Source: Paraspadella gotoi (Eukaryota; Chaetognatha). From it: 64,000 nt of DNA. The notes below the pieces were generated by a model, which had not been told where the DNA came from, ran no database searches, and saw nothing but the letters and a program-made list of their open reading frames with translations. Of this stretch, positions 29,228 to 42,662 are shown in pieces. Location of the stretch: positions 2,401,268 through 2,465,267 of the forward strand of contig CM119265.1 in NCBI GenBank assembly GCA_051294375.1. The letters run 5' to 3'. Made by a program: the position numbers and the translations under genes. Numbering within the stretch: the first letter of the stretch is position 1; every line of letters starts with the position of its first letter.

Positions 29228-32200
29228 TGTAATCTTATCTTTCAGTTGTTCCTTTTTTTTTGTTTTTCTTTGTTCTCTTTTGTTCTTCCCCGAATCGGCG
29301 GAGATAGAAAAACATCGCGAGCGTTTTGTTTACCTTCATCTCGATAGCGTTTGAGAGAGCGAGCGTTTTGTTTATCATTAACATTATCTAAAGAGAGAGC
29401 GAGCATAGAATGAGGGCGATCGATGATAGTGAACTCGAGAGTCGCGTGACCTGTGAGAGTTGACATCTATCACAGATTCACAGGGCATCGTTTGGGAGTG
29501 ATACTGAAAAAAGGCGGAAATTTACTTTACTGACAAACGAGGCTTCATCCAATGTAAGAATCAACCTTGTACGACTTTTGATCTAACAAGTAAAAATATT
29601 ACGTTGGTTATTCAAAATTAAAGAAAACAAGTTTGAGCAATACAATGCCGGAGCTGCCCACCATCATTAGCGGTAATTAACTAGTTAATTTATTACTTAA
29701 TTAAGTAATAAATTAACTTAATATTTAAATAAATAATTAATTGTTTGCGAAAATTTGTTTGTTTTTAGGTCATTTCGTAAGATCACTAACCACGATAAAA
29801 ACAACGACGACGATAACACCGACGAAGATTAATTGAATGATTGATTGATTGATCAATTAATTAATTAAATAAATACTACAGGTTTTTTTCTTCATTTAAA
29901 ATCATTTTCACTTGGACGATTCCATCGAAACTTGACTTCCTGCTCAATCGCATACTTTACTACCCACATACAAAATTTCAAGTCAATCGCCCCGTCCACT
30001 CATGAGTAATTGGCGTTCAAAGCTAAGGGGGGACGGACGGATGGACAGACATACGGACATCTTTTTTTTTTGGTGTAATTTATCCTAATTTTATGTTCTG
30101 AGATGATATGACAAAATAATGAGAGGCGACCGACAGACCGACAAAGTGAATTATAGAGCCGGAACATGCTGATAAGCAGATCCGGCTAAAAACTTGTATA
30201 CATGCTCGGGTATAAAAAGTAAAAAATTGATTGTTTACAAACCGAGACAAGTAATAAAATACCAGTTTTATACCATAATCACTATAATGTTCTCATCTTA
30301 CTATTCTACTCTGTGCTCTATCGATTGATCAAATATACTTAAAATTATAAACATATATTTAGAAGTTAGTAAAAACAATAAATACAAATAAAGAGTTAAA
30401 TACGGAAAAGTGTTAGATTGAGTAAGATCACAAAAATCATTAATGTTTAAGCTAAGATATTGGATTTCGTTGGAATAGCATTTACAATTTTTTTTCATGG
30501 AGTTCTCGATTTTTTTTTCATGTATCATGAGATAACAAAAATAACGAGATATTGAAAATGACTAATTAAAAATCTAAGGGACCTAAAGTAATCATCAGCG
30601 ATAGGATGGTCCAGAAAGACCAGAAAAAGATAGAAAAATAATTAATATATGTTTTGGTATTTATTCTTTATACAATATTTCTCTCTTTTTTTGGGAAGAA
30701 ATCTTTTCAAAAGTCGATTCATTTAGTGTATTATTAAATATGCGCTAATGAAGGCTCGTACTGTGAGCCGAAACATGTCTGCTCTTGTAACAATAAAATT
30801 CGTTGCAAAAATAAAATCGAACTTTGTTTATTAAAGTTTCATAATATTTGCAAACATATCAACGAAGTAATTGTAAATAATTCAAAATAAAACAATGAAG
30901 ATGAAAAGCTGAAAATCCAAATCAGTGCGCGATACGAAACCCTGAAAAGCACTAATGAAAAAAATGTAATGATTAAAAACTAATCAGGTAAGGAAATAGA
31001 TAAAAAAAAATATATTGAAAGTACTTAAAGACATTTTTTTTACCGAAAATCAAAATACCATATGTAATTATTTTCAACCGTTTCTTTTATTAATTAGCTA
31101 CTTCTCGTCACAACCATACAAAGTAAATTTGAAGATTATTCGATTTTAGGATTTTTCATTTGTCTCATGTGATGGTCAAAAAGAGTTCCAGCGGGATTCC
31201 TCCCACACGTGGAAGGAATCCCGTGCGGGAGGAATCCCGTGTGGGAGGAATTCCATGGGAGAATCCCCCGGGAGGAATCTCGTGTGGGAGGAATCCCATG
31301 GGGAGGAATCCCGTGTGGGAGAATCAATGAGGGAGGAATCCCGTGTGGAGGAATCAAGTAGGGAGGAATCCCGTGTGGGAGGAATCAAGTAGGGAGGAAT
31401 ACCGTGTGGGAGGAATACCACAGCCACCGTCAAAAAGAACAATTGAGCTGGAAAAGGTACTTATACAAGAATCATGCCACAATCATCATTAACTTTTTTT
31501 TAAATTTAAGGTAATTAAGCTATTCTCACACCAGGGCAGAGAGGATGGGAAAGAAAACAAGAACGGTAATTCCAATGTGTTACGCCGCAGTGACTGTCTT
31601 TCACGTGTATTTCTGGGTGATTACGCACTGTATTGGAATTAGACTTACCGACCAATAAAATGTTAAAAGTATACCGATGATATACATTATATACCCTAAT
31701 ATGCTAGGTCAGAAAAATCCAATCAAAGGATTTTTTTTTAATTGCTAATTAAAGATTTTTATTTTTATTTAAAAATACTTTAATTATTAATAATTTTGTG
31801 GATAAGGCGTTAAGTGGGTTGAATAGTGCTATACGCAACTTCTTTTGCCCCTTAAACAACCATGGCATGGAATGGCATAGCATACCCTTTAAGTCCGAAC
31901 CCTTTTAAGCCTAATCATTCATATGAAATGTAGGTATAATTGAGTGAATAAAGTGGGTAAAACTACAAAAAATGCCATAATAACTGATATACCTTCGCGG
32001 TTTTCAATATCAGTGAATTTGTTAAAGATTCTTAAAATGATAAGGAGCTTTTTTTGAAACTTTTTAAATTGTGAATCGTCAATAGGGCATCGATATAAAA
32101 TGTTATTTATGGGGTCAAACGCGTGATAACTTGGTGAAATGTATTCTAGTCCAGCCCCGAAAGAATTAATCAACTCCCAGTGTTTCAGATTATAGTAGGA

Positions 32201-35200
32201 AAAAATTCGAGAAGGTAAGGAGTAATAGAATAAACCTCGAACGCTACTTTGAACTGATGTGATGTTGAAATGAGATGAATTTTCAATAGAAATATAAAGA
32301 GCTCCATTTACAAATAAAGCGGTTATAATAAAAGGTATTTTGATAAAAAAGATAAACGAACTGATACACTTCCTATTTAATATAAATCCAAATATTATGG
32401 GAAAAAAATTAATGAAGGAACTATAATACAAGAGTAGCCAGTACTGTTTCCAAACTATAATCCCAAGCAATTGATTTTTCATATAATTTTTCATAATATC
32501 ATTAGCTGCCGACTTTTGATCGCTGCAAAATGTTCCAAAATCTTTTACAAAGTTCATGTACATATATTTTTCTGGTTTTATTGAAAACAATAGGATTGGT
32601 AAAGATAACTGAATTAAAATGACAGTCAGTCTAAACAAAATTTCTTGCTGAACCGATGCCCTGGTTAAAAATGTATCTATGATCGAAATGTACAATGTTA
32701 GAATAACTGATAAAGGAACCAAATCGATGAATTTACCTAAAAGATAAACTTTCCATTTAGAATCTATAAGATGATTAACAAGCGCTTTTCGGGTGGAACA
32801 TTCTTCAATTCCCAAAGAAACTAATTCTTTACCAGGCATTGAAAGCCAACAATTGTCACCGATACGGGACTGAGTGAAGACATTGACGCCCCCAGAAAAC
32901 TCGCCCGCTTTTCTGGTCAAAAAAAGATGTTTAAATGAAATGGATACGTTCATCGATAAAATAATAATAGGAGTTAAGAAAGCACAAACCATAAACGGAA
33001 GCTTTTTAAAACTGTTTTTTAATCCTGATAAAAGTATAAAGTAAACTAAACCAAGAACGACGTCTATCAGGTTAAACATAATACAAATGTAGTAATTGTA
33101 GTTATATATTTGATAATTACCAAGATAGAGAGTCCAATCTGGACCAGCATTGGCCAGCGGCTGTAGTGAACTCGTGGTCCATTTCATTAGATTTTCGGAG
33201 CATTTTATATATTCACTATCGGTAAACTGGTATAAACGTAACTTATTCCATTTTTCGTTTTCAACTGCCCCTTTTATCTTATAACATCTGGTAAGAAAGG
33301 ATTTCGAAGACGCGTTCCAAAGCAGTTCGTAAAACTCAATTTGAGGAAACATTCCTGTTTCAAGGCTCCAAATTCGGTATGGGTTGAAAACGAGGTTATA
33401 CATGTGCGTCTTTCTGTCAATGTATCCGAGGTATTTCGTATACTTATTGTATAAATGAATAACAGAAAAGAAGATGACGTTGTAAATTGAAAGAAGAAAA
33501 TATTGAGTAACTGCCCTGTTGGAAGGTTGAACGAAATTGGCGTCCTTGATCTTTCTCCATACTCCGAACAGTTGGCGGGGTAATAAAAGTCGGAGGAGAA
33601 TCAACGGGAAAAAACATAATAACAACAATGATGATTTTATTGCCATAATAAACAACAGATACATCGATACATACAAACCAATAAGACCTGAAAATGAAGT
33701 AATGATTATTAATCATACATTTATGGTGGAATAAAATCCACCAACCGTTCATCAGCGGCCATTGGTGCCGGAGGCAAGTCATTCGCCTCCCAACCCATAA
33801 ATCCGAGGTTCTAGCCCGGTGGTCGCCTCGCAGTTAAGAGGGACGGGTCGCTTAGCCCGCCTGTAACACAGTGTTACAGCCTGATCCAAAGATCAGGGAC
33901 TACTTATATTGAACGGTTCTGAAACTAACACATTACAATAACTACTGTCTCTTCACATTAGGCATATCGCCTTCCTGTGCAAAACTCTCTACATTGTACA
34001 ATCTCAAGTTGTTTCGACTTCCCAAACTTCGCTTTGTTTCGGCGTAATTACTCTGTATATTTCTCTGCCATAAACTGCGTTCATCAAAGTAAAATGTACT
34101 AAGCCAAGGCTTACTTACCATGGTCCTCTTTTATTTATTTTCCTTAAGGTTTTACATCGATTAGGTTTGACTTACTTTTCTTCAGTTTTCCTTACTTACC
34201 TTGCAACGTTCCGAGCGCCATCAGCGGTATTTTCCATGAAAATTCTTTCTGTTCGGTCATCAACTCGCCCAGATGGCATCCGACGGCGAGTTTGGCAATG
34301 CCGATGCAAGAAATTGCAATGGAAACCATCATCTTGTACTCCTTGACACGCCACCAGCAATATGTAGCACGAAAAGTTTTGTTTGGCAATGCGGCGTCTT
34401 TGCAATGGCATGCCTCGTCGACAGGGCTCAGAGAACCATTCACTCCGATCCGGTACAACTTCTCCAAGGTCCGGGGAGTCTTGCCTCCCATGGAGGGTTT
34501 GTTGCTCAGGATCATTCCGGTTTTCGGGTCGTAGTTGTGATAGAAAGTCCGCTCCAGTCCGCTGAAGCATTGCTCGTCGACGCCGATCATCCAGACCAAC
34601 GCCATGGCGCCCGTCTGGACGACCATCTGCGGAAAGGACTCTAGAAGCGTGTGGAGAAAATTGGCGCCGTCGACGACGCCCACTTTGAAGGCGGATTGGN
34701 NNNNNNNNNNNNNNNNNNNNNNNNCTGATGGAATCCATAAAATAAAAAAGAGTGTCCACCGAGATCAAGTGCTGAAAGAGGAGGGACAAAAAAAAAGCAA
34801 AGCAGCCTAGGCGTGCATGCAAGGCAGCCATCCGCCTGGCGCCACCTGCTTCTAGTGGTGAGGAGAAATCATTGTCTAATTCATAAGATGTAAAAGTCCA
34901 AGAGAAAAAAAAAAGCGGGGGAAAGAAAAAAAAAGGCGGGGATGGGAAATAGAAAAAAAAAAACATCGTAAAAAAAAAAAAAAAAGAAGAAAAAAAAAAA
35001 ATAAAAACAAAAAAAAAGAAAAGACAGGAAAATAAACAATCAGACTAAAACGAAGTAGAGGGGAGGACAAGAGTGGACCATGAGCGCGCGAGGAAGGACC
35101 GTCCTCGGAGGAGTTGAAATCGGGAAAAAAAAAGGGGGGGCGGGGAAGAAAAAAAAAAATAAAACGAAAAAACACATTACTAGGAACAACCAAAAAAAAA

Positions 35201-38200
35201 ACACAAAATAAAAAAAAAAAATAAAGTCTATCTTTGAATTAGACAACGTGATTGATTTGAATAAAAGGTTTCTTTATTTATTTTTTTTTTTTTTTTTTTT
35301 TTATACCGCTAGTCAGAGAGAGGTGTTTCGAGCCGTTTTCTCATCGAGTGCTCTAACTACGCCAGGCGCTTATAACGCATCATAATGAATTGGAGAAAGC
35401 CGATCACGATGCGTATGTAAGACTCCGTGTCTTCACATGAATGCATGCTCACAGATTTACTCATTCCTTTCTTTTCTGTGCATTTCTGAACTTGCAATCA
35501 TTCTGTTTCTATAGGCTGTAGACTCCATTTCTGTAGCGGATTAACTACTTCCATCGTGATCCTATCTTTCCTTCCCCCATTGTCTTGCTAATTCTTTTCT
35601 CAAATTGTAATTCAGACCCTCGCTGGCTCTATCTTTTGTTTCCGCCAATAGGTATTTTATTGACGACCAGAACCTCCAAGCCAGTCTTTTTCGACCGGCT
35701 CCCATTTGCGCCGACCCCGCCCGATGAGACTCTACGCACGAAAATCTTCGCAGCCGCCGCCGTTCGTCGTGAAAGAATATTCACCACCTCCGAGTTAAAA
35801 GTATAAAAGTAAACTAACCAAGACAGACGTCTATCAGGTTAAAACATAATACAAATTAGTAATATATTTGTAGTTATATATTTTGATAATTACCAAGATA
35901 GAGAGTCCAATCTGGACCAGCATTGGCCAGGGCGTGTTGAACTCGTGGTCCATTTTCATTAGATTTTCGGAGCATTTTTATTATCACTATCTCGTAAACT
36001 GGTATAAACGTAACTTATTCCATTTTTCGTTTTCAACGGCCCCTTTTATCTATAACATCTGGTAAGAAAGGATTTCGAAGACGCGTTCACAAGCAGTTCG
36101 TAAAACTCAATTTTGAGGAAACATTCCTGTTTCAAGCTCCAAATTCGGTATGGGTTGAAAACGAGGTTATACATGTAGGCTCTTTCTGTCAATGTATCGA
36201 GGTATTTCGTATACTTTTGTATAAATGAATAAACAGAAAAGAAGATGACGTTGTAAATTGAAAGAAGAAAATATTGAGTTAACTCGCTGTTGGAAGGTTT
36301 TGAACGAAATTGGCGTCTTGATCTTTCTCCATACTCTCGAACAGTTGGCGGGGTAATAAAAGTCGGAGGAGAATCAACGGAAAAAAACATTAACAACAAT
36401 GATGATTTTAGTGCATAATAAACAACAGATACATCGATACATACAAACAAAAAGACCTGAAAATGAAGTAATGATTTATTAATCATACATTTATGGTGGA
36501 ATAAAAATCCACCAACCGTTCTCAGCGGCCATTGGTGCCGGAGGCAAGTCATTCGCCTCCCAACCCATAAATCCGAGGTTTCTAGCCCGGTGGTCGCCTC
36601 GCAGTTAAGAGGGACGGGTCGCTTAGCCCGCCTGTAACACAGTGTTACAGCCTGATCCAAAGATCAGGGACTACTTATATTGAACGGTTCTGAAACTAAC
36701 ACATTACAATAACTACTGTCTCTTCACATTTACGCATAATCGCCTTCCTGTGCAAAAACTCTCTACATGTACATTCTAAAGTTGTTCGAGCTTCCCAAGA
36801 CTTCGCTTTGGTGATCGGCGATAATTACTATGTATATTTCTCTGCCATAACTGCGTTCATCAAAGTAAAATGTACTAAGCCAAGGCTTACTTACCATGGT
36901 CCTCTTTTATTAGTATTTTCCTTAAGGTTTACTTACATCGATTAGGTTTGACTACTTTTCTTCAGTTCCTTAACTTACCTTGCTAACGTTCCGAGCGCCA
37001 TCAGCGTATTCTTCCATAAATTCTTTCTGTTCGGTCATCAACTCGACCACAGATGGCATCCCGACCGGCGAGTTGTGGCAATGCCGATGCAAGAAATTGC
37101 AATGGAAACCATATCTTGTACTGATGATGCATATGAGAGGTACTTATGTTAAGGAATTCCTTTCTCTCTCTCTTCTCTTCTTCTCTCTCTCTCCCTTCTC
37201 TCTCTTTGCTCTTACTCTCTTTCTCTCATTCTCTCTCTCTCTCTCTCGCTCTCTCTCTTTCTTCCTCTCAAGAAAAGCGGTTCTTTAATAATGAGAAGCA
37301 CAATGGGGGCTGTTCCATTGACACCTGAGCTCTTCCTATTCAACCCTTTTCGCTAAACAGAATGGCCAAATTCAGAGAATTTCTCAATTCCCTATTTTAT
37401 CTCCTTTTATTATTCTCATCTATTCCTTTGTTTTTTCCCTTTTTTCATATTATTTTTATACGAAATAAAACTGAATTTCAAATTTTCAAGATTTTTTCTT
37501 TCTTACTGTCTCAATTTTATTTTTCTACTAAATTAAGGTTGCAGTCAGTTCATATTTCCCGCGAAATCTAACCTTTTCGGTTTTCGTTAACGCGTTGCTA
37601 GCACCGCCTACGCTTGGTTTTTCCTTGCCGTCGCATCTTCTCGCCGTTGGTTCGAGCTGAAGCGTAACTCTTTACGGAACGGCACTCGATGAATCATACC
37701 TGATCAGTATTTATCTTTCCTCCCTCACCCTTTTATCTCTTACCTTCTCACCGCTCCTTAACCGACTTTTCTCTTCCGCATTTCGTCGGTTGCTTTTATG
37801 AATCTCGCTTTTTATCGGGATAGGAGTGAGGATAGGCGAGGAAGAAAAGTGTAGGGAAGGAAAATAGGGAAGTGGTAAGAATAAAGGGGAAGGGAAGCGA
37901 TTGAGAGGACAGTAGGAAAGATGAAAGTGAGAGAGTCAATGAAAACCGGGAAATTAACCAATTGAAGAGAAGATAATTAAAGAGTAGAAGCCGGAGAAAC
38001 CCTGATCTAATAAGCTGTACACGTAAACAGATATGTAGGGCACGAATAAGTTTTGTTTGCCCAATTGCGGTGTCTTTGCAATGGATGCAGTCGTCGACAG
38101 GCCAGAGAAAACCATTCAACTCCAGATCCAGAGGTACCAACTTCCAAGAGTCGGAGAAGGTCTTGCCCCTCATAGAGAGGGTTGTGCTCAGGATCTATTC

Positions 38201-40153
38201 TCGGTTTTCGGGTCTCGTAGTTGTGATAGAAAGTCCGCTCCAGTACCGCTGAAGCATTGCTCGTCACGACCGTCATCCAGACCAAACGCCATGGCGGCAC
38301 CGTCTGGACGACATTCTCGCGGAAGGACTCTAGAATGCGTGTTGGAGAAATTGCGCTCGCGAACGACGCCACATTTTGACACGGCGGTTGGGATTTCGAG
38401 TTCTCCGTCCCCACGAGTGACATCGTCTCATCATGATTCCTCTTAGTTCGTATAACGGATCGAGGCTGAGGGAAACGAGACCGAGAGGCCGAACAAAAAG
38501 GCAATCATATACTCAGAGTCTTAACGCCTCGATCGTCGTTCTTCCACAGAGTCGAGGCGATAAAATAATCGGACGTTGAGAGACTGTGGAATCGAAGTAA
38601 GTGGAGAGAGCGCGAGCTCGAGACTGTGGATGGAGAAGGCGCCACGAGGGCCACCGCCGAGGCGTGACGAAGATTATGAGCGACGCCACGTGGGACTCGT
38701 CGACTCATGACGTCCGTCACCAAATATCGCCAGGCATTCATGGCACGTACAGCATCTCCATGTCAGACGAGTTGGTAGAAAAAAGCACAGCAAACGCTTT
38801 GGTGGGGGATAATTTAAAAAAAATCAAATTAAAGTCATGATGGAAGATAATAGGGAATACTGATGATCTATTAATAATTAATAGTAATATAATTAATATA
38901 ATACTCATAATTATAATCAATAATAAATAATAATAATAATAAATATATAATAATATAATAAAATATAATAATTCTTTATATAATCTTTAATCAAAAAAGC
39001 TTATAGTTAATAGATAAGATGAAAAGTGATAATATATACCCATTAATATATTATTATATAACGTATATTAAATGTTAAATCAAGATTTGCTAGAACGGAC
39101 GGAGGATTGTGGCTCCCTAATTACCCATCTCCAATGGACCAGTTTGTGCCTGTGATTGAAATTTATCTATTTTTAGGTTTTTAAATTATTATTATGATAA
39201 AATATGTTTGCGCTAAAACAATAAAAAAAAACTTTTTTACGTGTGACTTGCCTATTGATTCACAATGGGTTTTTTTTTTCTGTCGCCTTGAAAATCGGAA
39301 CTTTGAAGGTAAAGCGATGATTCCTGTGGTCAATTGAAGCGCCGATCATCAATGATAAATTTCCTGAAAGAGAAATACCTTTGGTAATGAAAAATATACA
39401 GGGTTGTTACCTAAAGTTTTAAAATAATATTCGGTTGAAGCCTCATCATTCGTCTGGACGATTTTGAATGTGAGGTAGGTAAAAAAAAAACAAAAACAGT
39501 TTCTGTACCTCTCTCTCTTTCTATCCCTGCCTCTCGCTCTCTTTTAGAATTTAAGTTGAGTATTTCTTGTTTTAAATTATTCTACAATTTAATAAATAAA
39601 ATAAATAATGCATGTCGTTCATTCTTCCTTCGTTGCAAAGTGAATAAATTGCTCGATACAGAAATCGATAACGAAAACTGAATGACCAAAAAATTGATTA
39701 AGTCACGTGATCATTGAAGCTGATGATTGGGAAAATGAATGGAGGAAAATGAAAGATCTTAATGATTTTTCGGGAGGAATCAAACTTGATTAATTGATCA
39801 AATTGTTAGATTAAAACTGATCGATCGATCGATAGATTGATGGGTTCCTCTGCAATAAGTCAACCGTCCAAACAACTGACACGCAAAATCTTTCAGAATT
39901 AAATTAGAATTAAATAGAATTAAATAGAATAGAATTAAATAGAATTAAATAGAATTAAATAGAATTAAATAGAGATTAAGTAGCGGGATGAATTTGGCAC
40001 AATGTAGGACTATAACTTAATTAATGTTACTTTTATTTATTGATTAAATTACATTCGGTGTGATCCTAGCTTTTTGTTTTGGTCCTCGTCATCGTTTGCA
40101 TCCATTCGTCAGTTTTGTTATCGTCGTCGCCTCAGAATATTAATCTCTCTCTA

Positions 40154-40186
<33 letters not shown>

Positions 40187-41023
40187 CTCTCATCTTACTC
40201 TCTCTCTCTCTCTCTCTCTCTTCTCTCCTACTCTCTCTCTCTCTCTCTATAAATATATCATCGCCAGAGGAAATCAAGACTCACAGAATCAAATCGGATC
40301 GCGAACGCGGGAGCAAAACTCCCGCCGGAAGCAGAACTGGAACATTCTCAATTGAATTGAAAGACAAATGGCAGTCGGCCCAAATGGGCAGATGGGCTTC
40401 TTTTCCGGCTGTAAACTTTACCCTTACCTCCGATCCGATCGCAGCGGTATAAAATAGAGAACTACCAACTTGTATTTGATTTACTCTCCCTCAAGAAATT
40501 ACACCGTCTTGTATATATTGTCTTAATACTGAAGAAATAAAATACACTTTGGTTTCTGCCTAGAAATCCCTGTCCTATTATACTAAATTGTGTGCAGCGA
40601 GTGGGATTCACGAACCCACGCCTCTCCGAAGATATATAATATATAATATAATTAATATATATATAAATATATATATATATTAAAGCCGTTAGCAAAAATA
40701 TTAAAATCAAGTAGAATCAAAATTTTTGCATACGCCTATATTTATGCATAGTACTTACCATAGAAATTTTTCAACTTGCATCAATTTTTCCACTTGCATA
40801 ATTTTTTAAACTCGCGACATCTTTTTAATTTGCATCAATTTTTTAACTCGAATAATTATTCAAATTGAATAGTTTTTAAACTTGCATCATTTTTTTAACT
40901 TCAATATTTTTTTCAAATTACATCATATTTTCACTTTAATTAATTAATTTCTTAACCACACACAAAATTTCATTCAAATCCATCCATCCAATCACGAGTA
41001 ATTAGAGTTTTTTACTAAGGGGG

Positions 41024-41057
<34 letters not shown>

Positions 41058-42553
41058 AGAGACAGACGGAAGGACGGACGCACGGACGGACATAATTTTT
41101 TTGCATAATTTATCATAATTCGATGTTCTGACATGATTTAAGTGAATGACCGACAAGATTGAGGGGCCGGACAGACGGACCGACTAAGTGGATTATAGAG
41201 TCGGGATCTGCTTATCAGCACATCCCGACTAATAACATTAATCGAATCATTTACGTTTAAAAACGAAATAAGGCGTTGTTAAGGTACTACAATTAACTAA
41301 AAAGATAAATAAATAAAGTATAAACAAGTTTCTTCCCCTCCGACCCTCTTCATCTTTCCTCCACCCACCCACCCAACCCACCCAACCTCGGATCCCAGCC
41401 TCGCCACCACCGCCCTTCAGCGTCTCCATGGCGACCAAATTGGCGCCGCATTCGGCCACGCCCTCCTCGTCGCCGACCTCAACGCAGATGGCGCCGAAGA
41501 TCTCGTCGTGGGCGCGCCCTTTCATAGCGGGAGCGATCCGAGGTGATTCATTGGATTGATTGGTTGATTGAATGATTGATTGATTGATTAATAGGATTGA
41601 TTGATTAATCGGATTGATTGAATAATTGATTGATTGACTGATTGGATTGATTGATGGGTTGAATGATTGACTAAATAATAGAATTGATTCATTGTTTGAT
41701 TGATTGATTGATTGATTTATCGATTGATTGTTCGATTGATCTATTGATTGTTCAATGTATTGATTCAGTGATTTAGTAATTAATTTAATTAAGTAATTTA
41801 ACTGATTGATTCGTACATCAATTACTTCTTTGATCATCTGATTAATTATTTGATTCAGGTTATATATTTTTTTTTATTTTCCAAAATCTTTAATCGTATC
41901 AAATTTGAAAACAAAAAATGACAGACGTCGATGAATTTCGGCAAAAAGTCGAAGTAGATTTCATGATTTAAAAACAAGATCGGTTCATCCAATGTGTGGC
42001 GCCGCAGTAACTTTCTTAGCCAGTGCATTGTCTTTTATTGTCCTTTATTCTTTATAATTTGGAATTTCGGAAGGCGTCGCTAGCAGTCACTATAAGCAAG
42101 TTATGAGGATTTTTAACATAATGGGACAGACCGATGGACAGACAAACCGACCGAAAAGTGACTTATAGAGTCGCTCCGCGAGTACTCGCGGCGAAAATAC
42201 AAAACTGAGGGACTTTTGTATCGAAAATTAAAAAAAAAGAGACAAAATTATTGATTAAGAAACCTAATAAATTTTCGAGACTGTCATTCGCGAATTGTAA
42301 GATTTATATAATCGCGGCAGAAAAAGGGAGATTTTAAATTTCAATTATAAATCTATTTTTAAATATCTTTTTTTTAAAATTCGTCCGATCGAAGGAACGA
42401 GATTTTTTTAGTGACTTAAAAAAATTAGGATTTTTATGACCTTTAAGATTTTTAACAAATAATTTTAATTATATTACCGACATTTTTGTGTTTAAAGAAA
42501 ATAAATAAATAAATAAATAAAAAATAATAAATAAAATAATAATAAATAAATAA

Positions 42554-42609
<56 letters not shown>

Positions 42610-42615
42610 AAATAA

Positions 42616-42662
<47 letters not shown>

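Larger units (their letters stand above)
24376..29619. other. Integrin intron 5, left part: repeats only
   Basis: (GAC/GAT)n at 25430-25515; a degenerate family B copy at 25640-25770; (GA)n at 26058-26488; a minisatellite at 26600-27352; a 46-bp repeat at 27448-27560; (ATT)n at 27760-27862; GA-rich DNA at 28320-28440 and 29034-29101. No exon was supported. Confidence 0.5.

Noticed and set aside
35585-35806. 73-residue plus-strand ORF with acceptor-like TTCAG
   Set aside because: No recognisable domain and no partner exon, in a region beside noisy assembly. It is left as unexplained open sequence.
38505-38741. Separate small gene on the minus strand
   Set aside because: Part of it matches the expected N-terminal helices of the neighbouring membrane protein, in broken frames, so it is better read as the noisy duplicate.
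42176-42191. 16-bp palindrome as a transcription-factor operator
   Set aside because: It sits at the position of the terminal hairpin of dispersed family A, which explains it better.
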